Made by a program: the position numbers and the translations under genes. A model generated the notes under the pieces. It was not told the DNA's origin and searched no databases. It saw only the letters and a list, made by a program, of their open reading frames with translations. From positions 1 to 14,890 of the forward strand of contig JBLHUT010000054.1 in NCBI GenBank assembly GCA_047629975.1: 14,890 nt of DNA. The letters run 5' to 3'. This DNA is from JBLHUT01 sp047629975. GTDB taxonomy: Bacteria > Pseudomonadota > Alphaproteobacteria > Rhodobacterales > Rhodobacteraceae. Each line of letters begins with the position of its first letter. Position 1 is the first letter of the stretch. Below are positions 6,590 to 12,955 of this stretch, one piece after another.

Positions 6590-8077
6590 TCAGACTGTCA
6601 TTGTGGCCGCAACGGCCCGTTTCCACGCCGCATAACGGCTGTCGCGCAGCGCGGTGTCCATCTGTGGTGTGAACGTCCGGTCAAGCGCCCAGCTTTTTGC
6701 AAAGCCACTTTGGTCGGGATAGACACCGGCGCGCATTCCCGCAAGCCATGCCACGCCCAGCGCCGTTGTCTCGGGAACCTTTGGCCGGTCGACAGGGGCG
6801 CCGATGATGTCGGACACGAACTGCATGGTCCAGTCGCTGGCACTCATGCCACCGTCAACGCGCAAAGTGGCGTCGCCTGCGCGTGTTGACCAGTCAGCCT
6901 GCATCGCCTCCAGCAGGTCGCGGGTCTGGAAACCCACACTTTCGAGTGCCGCGCGGGCCACTTCGGCGGGACCGGTGCCGCGGGTCAGCCCGTACATTGC
7001 GCCGCGGCAATCGGGGTTCCAATACGGCGCGCCAAGCCCGACAAAGGCCGGCACCAGAATGACATTCTGGTTCGGATCAGCAGTTTCGGCAAGCGATTGG
7101 GTTTGCGGTGCGGCGTCGATAATCTGCAACCCGTCGCGCAACCATTGCACGACCGCGCCCGCGATAAAGATCGACCCTTCAAGCGCATAGGTCGGTTTGC
7201 CGTCGAATTGATACGCGATGGTTGTCAGCAGCCGGTTGGTCGATGCAACAGGCGTGTCGCCGGTATTGAGCAGGGCAAAGCATCCGGTTCCATAGGTGGA
7301 TTTCAACATCCCCGGCTCGAAACAGGCCTGTCCGATGGTGGCGGCCTGTTGATCACCGGCCACCCCGAGGATCGGGATCGGATGTCCGAAAAGGCCGGCC
7401 TCTGTCATGCCGAAATCGGCGGCGCAGTCTTTGACCTCTGGCAACATTTGCGGCGGGATATCGAACAACTCACAGATCGACTGGCTCCAGCGGCCTTTGT
7501 GGATGTCGTAAAGCAGGGTGCGTGCGGCATTGGTGGCATCGGTCACGTGGACCTTGCCGCCCGTAAGCTTCCAGATCAGATAGCTGTCGACGGTGCCAAA
7601 AAGCAGTTCACCGTTGCGCGCGCGGGTGCGTGCCCCCTCCACGTGGTCGAGGATCCATTTCAGCTTGGTTCCCGAGAAATAGGGGTCTGCCAAAAGCCCG
7701 GTACGGGCGGTGATCATCGGGGCGTGGCCGCCGGCCACGAGGGTGCGGCAAAAGCCGGCGGTGCGCCGGTCTTGCCAGACGATGGCATTGTAAACGGGGC
7801 GTCCGGTTGCACGCTCCCAGACCAGCGTCGTTTCGCGCTGGTTCGTGATGCCGATGGCGGCGATGTCTTGCGCGCCCAGCCCCGCCTTGTCGAGAGCCGT
7901 GCGACAGGTGCTGACGGTGCTCGTCCACAGATCCTCGGGATCATGCTCGACCCACCCTGAATCCGGGAAATGCTGCGGGAATTCTTCTTGTGCCGCGGCT
8001 TTGATCGTCATGTCGGCGTTAAATACAATTGCACGCGAAGACGTTGTGCCTTGGTCGATAGCGAGAATATGGGTCAT
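6590..8077 (-). CDS. glpK: Glycerol kinase
   Basis: This 495-aa FGGY-family kinase phosphorylates glycerol to sn-glycerol 3-phosphate in the cytoplasm using ATP. Seen in order are the N-terminal phosphate loop DQGTTSSRAIVF, the glycerol-binding segments TNQRETT and VWQDRRT, GTVDSYLIWKLTGG, VAGDQQAATIGQ with STYGTGCF, and WNPDCRGAMYGLTRGT. Late in the protein comes the nucleotide-site region RVDGGMSASDWTMQF. Length matches GlpK (about 500). I chose the ATG at 8077, giving MTHILAIDQGTTSS, with GAAGGG about 6 nt upstream; an in-frame extension to 8170 adds 31 unlike residues. It is first in a glpK-fbp-adh group, divergent from the aminotransferase. No glpD, glpF or regulator gene is nearby. Confidence 0.97.
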   Translation of the reverse strand: MTHILAIDQGTTSSRAIVFNADMTIKAAAQEEFPQHFPDSGWVEHDPEDLWTSTVSTCRTALDKAGLGAQDIAAIGITNQRETTLVWERATGRPVYNAIVWQDRRTAGFCRTLVAGGHAPMITARTGLLADPYFSGTKLKWILDHVEGARTRARNGELLFGTVDSYLIWKLTGGKVHVTDATNAARTLLYDIHKGRWSQSICELFDIPPQMLPEVKDCAADFGMTEAGLFGHPIPILGVAGDQQAATIGQACFEPGMLKSTYGTGCFALLNTGDTPVASTNRLLTTIAYQFDGKPTYALEGSIFIAGAVVQWLRDGLQIIDAAPQTQSLAETADPNQNVILVPAFVGLGAPYWNPDCRGAMYGLTRGTGPAEVARAALESVGFQTRDLLEAMQADWSTRAGDATLRVDGGMSASDWTMQFVSDIIGAPVDRPKVPETTALGVAWLAGMRAGVYPDQSGFAKSWALDRTFTPQMDTALRDSRYAAWKRAVAATMTV

Positions 8078-8303
8078 GGGGCCCTTCGGATTTTTTGATT
8101 TGTGCAACTTTGCGTGTTTTGCGCCCTGAAGGAAAGAGGCAACCGCGCGTCGTGCCCAACAGGGCCTCACACGACCGCGTCAGGGGGCAGGGGCATCAAA
8201 TCACCTTCAAAAGGCCGGCAGCCGTTGGTTGAGGGTTGAAAAACCTGCAAAAACCCGATGGGAGTAGCGCGGACGCAAATCGGTTGATGCAAAGGACATG
8301 CAG
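8078..8303. promoter_or_regulatory. Divergent intergenic region between glpK and the aminotransferase
   Basis: This 226-nt spacer must hold promoters for both directions, but I find no convincing -35/-10 pair. It contains a nested inverted repeat, GGGTT(8233-8237)...AACCC(8252-8256) with GGTT-GAAA-AACC inside. The widely spaced pair GCATCAA (8193-8199) / TTGATGC (8284-8290) ends just before the aminotransferase ribosome site. Either could be a regulator site; neither has a recognised consensus. Confidence 0.35.
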
Positions 8304-9674
8304 ATGTTGACGAATGACGAATTGGCCCGCTGGGACCGTGAGAATTTCTTCCACCCTTCGACGCATCTTGGGCAATTTGCCCGCGGCGAGGCCCCACAGC
8401 GGATAATCACCGGCGGCAAAGGCGTTTTTATCGAAGATCGCGACGGCAACCGGTTGCTTGACGCGTTTGCGGGGCTTTATTGCGTGAATGTCGGGTACGG
8501 CCGTACCGAGATAGCCGAGGCGATTGCCGCGCAGGCCCATCAACTTGCCTATTATCATGCCTATGCCGGGCACGGCACCGAAGCCTCGATCACGCTGTCC
8601 AAGATGGTGATGGACCGTGCGCCGGCGCACATGTCCAAGGTGTATTTCGGGCTGTCCGGATCGGATGCCAACGAGACCAACATCAAGATGGTCTGGTACT
8701 ACAACAACATTCTGGGGCGCCCCGAAAAGAAAAAGATCATCTCGCGCTGGCGCGGGTATCACGGCGCCGGTCTGATGACCGGATCGCTGACGGGGCTGAG
8801 CTTTTTCCACAACAAGTTCGACCTGCCGCTGGACAATATCCTGCACACGACAGCGCCCTATTATTACGGTCGCGAAGATGCGGATATGTCCGAGGCCGAT
8901 TTTGTGGCCCATTGCGTCGATGACCTGGAGGCGATGATCGCCCGCGAAGGGGCCGGCACCATTGCCGCCATGATCGCCGAGCCGGTGCTGGGAACAGGCG
9001 GGATCGTGCCGCCCCCCGCCGGCTACTGGGACGCGATCCAGATCGTTTTGAAGCGCCACGACATCTTGTTGATCGCAGACGAGGTCGTCACCGGTTTTGG
9101 CCGGATCGGCACCATGTTCGGCTCTGACAGATTGGGGATGACGCCCGATATCATCACAAGCGCCAAGGGCATCACCTCGGCCTATGCACCTTTGTCGGCG
9201 TCGATCTTTTCGGACAAGGTTTGGAAGGTGCTTGAGCAGGGCACCGACGAAAATGGCGTGATGGGGCATGGCTGGACCTATTCGGCGCATCCCATCGGGG
9301 CGGCGGCGGCGGTGGCCAACCTTAAACTGATCGACAGCCTCGGGTTGGTCGAGAATGCGGGCACAGTCGGGGACTACCTGAATGCGGCCATGCAAAAGGC
9401 CGTCGGGGACCATGCCAATGTGGGCGAGGTGCGCGGTATCGGAATGCTGTGTGCGGTCGAATTGATCGAGGACCGCGCCACGCGCAAACCTTTTGCACCG
9501 GTGGGCAAGATGACGGCGGCGGTTGTGGCGCAAATGGCGCGCGACGGTGTAATCGCGCGGGCTATGCCACAAGGTGACATCATCGGGTTCGCGCCGCCGT
9601 TGTGCCTGACGCACGCGGAAGCCGATCAGGTCGTTGCCGCGACTGCGGCGGCGCTCAAAAAGGTGCTGGGATAA
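8304..9674 (+). CDS. Class III omega-aminotransferase, PLP-dependent
   Basis: This 456-aa fold-type I aminotransferase is of the omega-amino acid/amine:pyruvate type and transfers an amino group from an omega-amino acid or amine to a keto acid, usually pyruvate. PLP residues are visible: GSDA at 119-122 for the phosphate, Y152/H153 in RWRGYHG, D259 in the ADEVVTGFGR signature, and the Schiff-base lysine K288 in SAKGITSAYAPLS. The N-terminus NFFHPSTHL and LYCVNVGYG (Y59) closely resemble, from memory, Ruegeria TM1040 3FCR. I chose the ATG at 8304 because AAAGGA (8291-8296) lies 7 nt upstream and the numbering then fits 3FCR; an ATG at 8298 is only 1 nt from that site. It is monocistronic here. 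The physiological amine donor is unknown. Confidence 0.93.
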   Translation: MLTNDELARWDRENFFHPSTHLGQFARGEAPQRIITGGKGVFIEDRDGNRLLDAFAGLYCVNVGYGRTEIAEAIAAQAHQLAYYHAYAGHGTEASITLSKMVMDRAPAHMSKVYFGLSGSDANETNIKMVWYYNNILGRPEKKKIISRWRGYHGAGLMTGSLTGLSFFHNKFDLPLDNILHTTAPYYYGREDADMSEADFVAHCVDDLEAMIAREGAGTIAAMIAEPVLGTGGIVPPPAGYWDAIQIVLKRHDILLIADEVVTGFGRIGTMFGSDRLGMTPDIITSAKGITSAYAPLSASIFSDKVWKVLEQGTDENGVMGHGWTYSAHPIGAAAAVANLKLIDSLGLVENAGTVGDYLNAAMQKAVGDHANVGEVRGIGMLCAVELIEDRATRKPFAPVGKMTAAVVAQMARDGVIARAMPQGDIIGFAPPLCLTHAEADQVVAATAAALKKVLG

Positions 9675-9679
9675 CGTCG

Positions 9680-9713
9680 CAGGCGCGGTGGCCGTTTTGG
9701 TCGGCCGCGCCTG
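9680..9713. terminator. Shared hairpin between convergent genes, possible bidirectional terminator
   Basis: CAGGCGCGG (9680-9688) and CCGCGCCTG (9705-9713) make a perfect 9-bp GC stem, with inner GGCC/GGTC pairing capping a small loop. It starts three bases after the aminotransferase TAA and ends five bases before the M81 stop codon, filling the 44-nt gap. Neither side has a U-run, so termination is likely but not of the textbook type; blocking readthrough or protecting both 3' ends is inferred. Confidence 0.55.
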
Positions 9714-9718
9714 TCATG

Positions 9719-11284
9719 CTACATCTCGTCCAGCGGCCAGACCGGTCGCGGCACGTGGCAGTACGGGAGCGAGGCGTAATCGAGCGTGCACAGCGCCCCG
9801 CTGTCGCAAACAATCACCTCGCCTGCAACAGGGGCAAAGGCCGCCCGAAAATGCTGCATCGACTTGAGGGCGATAACCTTCATGTTTTGCGGTAAAATCC
9901 CGAAGGCCACAAATTGTTCAAGGTCCAGCATCTGGTGCGGGATCGAAACCACAAGAATGTCGATACCGGCAACCCTGAACACGGCCGTGGGGCCGAAATC
10001 GCGGGTCAGGCCGGCCATCATCGGGCCGCTGCCGGTTACAAGTCCGTCGTATCTGGCCACAAACTCCCCTGTCAGCCAAAGCGGCCCGCCACCAAGGCGT
10101 GGTTCGGTTTTCCCCCCCAGTTCCAAGGTGACAACGGTGCCGGGACCGGAACGGTACAGCGTCTGCACCGCGGCGGGATCAACCATCGGGCCGAAACATG
10201 CCCCGGCGACGTTGTGCTCCAGCAAGGCGGCCAACAGCGCGGTCCCGTCGCCGTACGCACCAGCCCCCGGATTGTCGGCATAATCGGCGATGACCAAAGC
10301 CCCTTGTGGGGCGGGTCGGGTGCCCCCGTCGCGGGTGAAGTCGCGGGTGAAGTCGCCAGTGAAAAAGTCGGGCGTACACCACTCAAAGGCGCGCCGCGCG
10401 GCGTCTTGGACGCTGAGGTAGGTATTGAGCCCGTCCTTGCGGCAGTTCCAGATATCATCGGCAAGGCGTTCGGCGATCTGTGCGGCTTTGGCAGACGCGT
10501 GCGGCCCCAAGGCATCGCAGGTCACCAGAACCGTTGGCCCGACCTGTTCGATATCGGCGCAAGGAAAGCCGCCATTCACGCTGATGGCGTGCAATCCGTC
10601 GTGCCCTTCGTGCGCGCGGGCAAGAGCATGGCGCGCGATCATCGGGCCGGTATCGGTGCGCCCGCCGTTTGCCTCTTCCAGCATCGGGCGATGGGCGCGC
10701 ACAGTCCGCAGCGGTGTTTGCCGTGCCATTGACAGGTGCAGCAATTTTGCTGCGCGCGCGCCGGTCGTGCGGATGTCGATGTGGGGGTAGGTTGTGTAAG
10801 ACACCAGTATGTTGGCAAGCGCGCACATTTGCGTGCTGACGTTGGCATGGGGATCAAGGCTGACTGCGACCGGAATGTCCGGTCCGGTGACGTCCCGCAA
10901 CAGCCGCAGGATCTCGCCCTCGCCATCGTTCGATGACGTGGTCACCATGGCCCCGTGCAGCATCAGCATCACACCGTCCAGCGCCCCGTTCTTTTTCGCC
11001 TTGCGCGCGGCGTCGATCACCGGAGTGACAAGAGCCTCGAACGCCTGTGCCGTGACCTTTCCACCCGGTCCTGCCGCGGCACTCACGACATGCTGCACCT
11101 GCCACCCCTCGTGGTGCGCGACATCCAGCAGACCGGCAAGTTCGGTGTTGTGGTCGCCGCGTGCTGCAAGGGCGGCAGCACCGTGCAGCAAATACCGGCT
11201 TTCAAAGGCAGCAAGCCCGGTTGGATGCACCGAAAAGGTGTTTGTTTCGTGGTGTATTTCCGCGCTCAGGACACGGAAGCTCAT
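9719..11284 (-). CDS. M81 family metallopeptidase (MlrC/microcystinase C-like)
   Basis: This 521-aa zinc hydrolase belongs to the family of MlrC, which cleaves linear microcystin products in Sphingopyxis; most members have unknown substrates. The N-terminus has HHETNTFS (11-18). The three metal ligands line up by spacing as D144, H146 (SLDPHANVS) and H168 (TTYPHID), matching MlrC D167/H169/H191. NGGFPCAD and ADYADNPGAGAYGDGT are further conserved blocks. There is no signal peptide, so it acts in the cytoplasm. A tetrapeptide repeat FTGD-FTRD-FTRD comes from a 12-bp duplication (10328-10363). The ATG is fixed by the conserved N-terminus, although no clear Shine-Dalgarno precedes it. It diverges from a D-amino acid dehydrogenase-like gene near an ABC binding protein, which suggests hydrolysis of an imported peptide-like compound. 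Confidence 0.9.
   Translation of the reverse strand: MSFRVLSAEIHHETNTFSVHPTGLAAFESRYLLHGAAALAARGDHNTELAGLLDVAHHEGWQVQHVVSAAAGPGGKVTAQAFEALVTPVIDAARKAKKNGALDGVMLMLHGAMVTTSSNDGEGEILRLLRDVTGPDIPVAVSLDPHANVSTQMCALANILVSYTTYPHIDIRTTGARAAKLLHLSMARQTPLRTVRAHRPMLEEANGGRTDTGPMIARHALARAHEGHDGLHAISVNGGFPCADIEQVGPTVLVTCDALGPHASAKAAQIAERLADDIWNCRKDGLNTYLSVQDAARRAFEWCTPDFFTGDFTRDFTRDGGTRPAPQGALVIADYADNPGAGAYGDGTALLAALLEHNVAGACFGPMVDPAAVQTLYRSGPGTVVTLELGGKTEPRLGGGPLWLTGEFVARYDGLVTGSGPMMAGLTRDFGPTAVFRVAGIDILVVSIPHQMLDLEQFVAFGILPQNMKVIALKSMQHFRAAFAPVAGEVIVCDSGALCTLDYASLPYCHVPRPVWPLDEM
10328..10363 (-). repeat. 12-bp in-frame tandem repeat inside the M81 gene
   Basis: Two identical 12-bp units GTCGCGGGTGAA (10328-10339, 10340-10351) are followed by a third with two changes (10352-10363). 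On the coding strand they encode FTRD, FTRD and FTGD. The pattern is typical of replication slippage. The reading frame is kept, so the gene stays intact. Confidence 0.85.
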
Positions 11285-11607
11285 TTTTGGCGGCCAATGC
11301 GGGAGCCAGCGCGGGGGCCATTGCTGAGGTCATTCCTGAGGGTAGAGCCTGCTTTTGGTCCGGTCATTTCGTGCTTTCCTTTCGGGGCGGCATGCCTTGC
11401 CGGTGCGGGGCACAGGGAGTGCGGCAGGCGTTGTTTTGCAGGCAATCGTGGCGGGTACCGGTGGCGGCGTCAAGGTTCGGACGACAGTCGGGCAGGGGAC
11501 CTGACGTTTTGCAAAGCCTGTTCCATTCTTGCGTTCGCGGCGCCGACAGGGTTAACTTTTCAGGCGCGTCTCTACGGCGCTTTTCAAGCGGTCTGGAGTA
11601 GGCGTGT
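11285..11607. promoter_or_regulatory. Divergent 323-nt spacer between the M81 and FAD-enzyme genes
   Basis: There is no gene that I can support here; weak overlapping frames lack ribosome sites and protein-like composition. The region should contain divergent promoters, but no strong hexamer pair is visible; a minus-strand TTGACG near 11475 has a poor -10. Small symmetric elements include GGCATGCC (11389-11396), a TTTGCAAA palindrome near 11508, CAGG-GGA-CCTG before it, and a perfect CGCTT-TTC-AAGCG hairpin (11578-11590) directly in front of the FAD gene's ribosome site GGAG (11595-11598). That last hairpin could affect translation. Confidence 0.4.
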
Positions 11608-12777
11608 ATGATTTTTGATTTTGTCGTTATCGGCGGTGGCATATCTGGGGCTTGCGCGGCGCACGAGCTTGCGGCGCTGGGCTCGGTGGTTTTGCTCGAG
11701 GCGGAAACCAGTGCGGGATATCACAGCACCGGACGCTCCGCGGCGTTGTTCACTCCGAATTACGGCGACAAGGTCGTGCGCGGGATCATCGCGGCCTCCC
11801 GCCCCTTTTTCGAAAACCCTTGCGGCTCGTTTGCCGCGACCCCGTTGCTTGGCCCGCGCGGCTTGATGACAGTTGCGGCGCGGGGGGACGAACACCTGCT
11901 TGATGCGGTCCGCGCGGGCGCATCGACTGCTGCTCCGGTCGACACGTTGTCGGCAGACGAGGCCATTGCCCTGTCACCGCTTTTGCGCGCCGGTCAGGTG
12001 GGAGCGGCGGTGATCGAACCGGGTGTGGCCGACATTGATGTCGCGACGTTCCACCAAACGATGTTGCGTGATTTCAAACACCGGGGCGGGATCGTCAAGC
12101 TGGGGTGCCGGATTGATACGCTCGTGCATTCGGACAACGGCTGGACCATCACGGCAGGTGCCCAAAGCATTCGCGGGGCAACACTTGTCAACGCGGCCGG
12201 CGCGTGGGGCGAGCATATTGGCGCCTTGGCGGGGGCGCGCCCTGTCGGGCTGGTGCCCAAGCGACGTTCGGCGATCCTTGTCGATCCGCCGGGCGGGCGT
12301 GGGCTGTCACAGATGCCGGTCGTGGAATTTGCCGGCCAGGAGATCTACCTCAAGCCCGAGGCGGGCCGCCTGATGGCCTCTCCCGGGGATGCGACGCCCT
12401 GTCCGGCGCATGACGTGCGCCCCGACGAGATGGATATTGCCGTTCTTGTGGATTGGTTGCAGCGCCACACGCACATAAACGTTACACGAATCGCGCATAG
12501 TTGGGCAGGCCTGAGGTCTTTTGTGGCAGATGGCGTGCCGGTCATGGGTTTTGACGACGAGGTGCCGGATTTCTTTTGGCTTATCGGGCAGGGCGGGTAC
12601 GGTATCATGATGGCGCAACCATTGGCGCGCGCGACGGCGTTTTTGATGCAAAGGAACAATTTGCCGGATGACCTTTTGATGCACGGAGTAACACTGTCGG
12701 ATTTGGGGGTTCAAAGATGCCGGCGAGCAGCAGTCGAAAGGCCCGCTGCTGCGTCAACCACAAAGGTGACGCCTTAA
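11608..12777 (+). CDS. D-arginine dehydrogenase (DauA)-like FAD-dependent D-amino acid dehydrogenase
   Basis: This 389-aa FAD enzyme is of the DAO/glycine-oxidase family and would oxidise a D-amino acid to the imino acid and then the keto acid. The FAD-binding GGGISG lies at 9-14, with E31 ending the second strand. Blocks shared with Pseudomonas DauA, from memory, are GYHSTGRSAA (37-46), LVNAAGAW, PKRRSAI, YLKPEAG, WAGLRSFVADG and FFWLIGQGGYGI. The carboxylate-site Arg and Tyr residues (in KRRSA, YLKP, GLRSF) are kept, and Y52 matches the lid tyrosine. DauA H48 is Leu47 here and the guanidinium-binding E87 is Leu86, so D-Arg is an unlikely substrate. Soluble, no signal peptide. GGAG lies 9 nt before the ATG. 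A family 5 ABC binding protein gene follows on the same strand. Confidence 0.88.
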   Translation: MIFDFVVIGGGISGACAAHELAALGSVVLLEAETSAGYHSTGRSAALFTPNYGDKVVRGIIAASRPFFENPCGSFAATPLLGPRGLMTVAARGDEHLLDAVRAGASTAAPVDTLSADEAIALSPLLRAGQVGAAVIEPGVADIDVATFHQTMLRDFKHRGGIVKLGCRIDTLVHSDNGWTITAGAQSIRGATLVNAAGAWGEHIGALAGARPVGLVPKRRSAILVDPPGGRGLSQMPVVEFAGQEIYLKPEAGRLMASPGDATPCPAHDVRPDEMDIAVLVDWLQRHTHINVTRIAHSWAGLRSFVADGVPVMGFDDEVPDFFWLIGQGGYGIMMAQPLARATAFLMQRNNLPDDLLMHGVTLSDLGVQRCRRAAVERPAAASTTKVTP

Positions 12778-12814
12778 TTGGTTAATGACAAAGGCCGCTA
12801 CAGTCTCTTAGGGT

Positions 12815-12858
12815 CGGCGCACAACGGCTTACAACGGCGCACGCACAAGAGCGATAAT
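12815..12858 (+). promoter_or_regulatory. Candidate promoter with phased repeats before the ABC binding-protein gene
   Basis: GATAAT (12853-12858) matches five of six bases of a -10 element, with a weak -35 TTACAA (12829-12834) at 18 nt. Over the -35 region lie ACAACGGC at 12821-12828 and 12831-12838, one helical turn apart, and CGGCGCAC at 12815-12822 and 12835-12842, two turns apart. The phasing suggests a regulator site on one DNA face. A start near 12865 would give a leader of about 90 nt. Confidence 0.4.
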
Positions 12859-12860
12859 GT

Positions 12861-12905
12861 CCGGGAAATACCCGGCACGACAAAAACAAAACGGGCCAAA
12901 GGCCC
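12861..12905 (+). other. Two leader hairpins ahead of the ABC binding-protein gene
   Basis: CCGGG-AAATA-CCCGG (12861-12875) and GGGCC-AAA-GGCCC (12893-12905) are two perfect 5-bp stems separated by 17 nt rich in A and C. Both sit in the presumed 5' leader, ahead of the AGGAGAG ribosome site at about 12942-12948. They could tune mRNA stability; there is no recognisable riboswitch and no U-run, so termination is unlikely. Confidence 0.35.
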
Positions 12906-12955
12906 CTGGTGTCCGTCAAAGGATGCGCAAAATAACCAACCAGGAGAGTTCAAGA

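Noticed and set aside
4300..8115. Shared 9-mer TTTGTGCAA after the Fe-dehydrogenase gene and upstream of glpK as a common regulator site
   Set aside because: Two short matches in different contexts, one after a gene end, are within chance expectation.
8078..8170. N-terminal extension of glycerol kinase by 31 residues
   Set aside because: GlpK proteins start just before the DQGTTSS loop, and the ATG at 8077 has its own ribosome site.
8196..9614. A 472-codon open frame on the minus strand opposite the aminotransferase
   Set aside because: It is antisense to a clear class III aminotransferase, is rich in His/Arg/Asp as in GC-rich shadow frames, and has no recognisable family motif.
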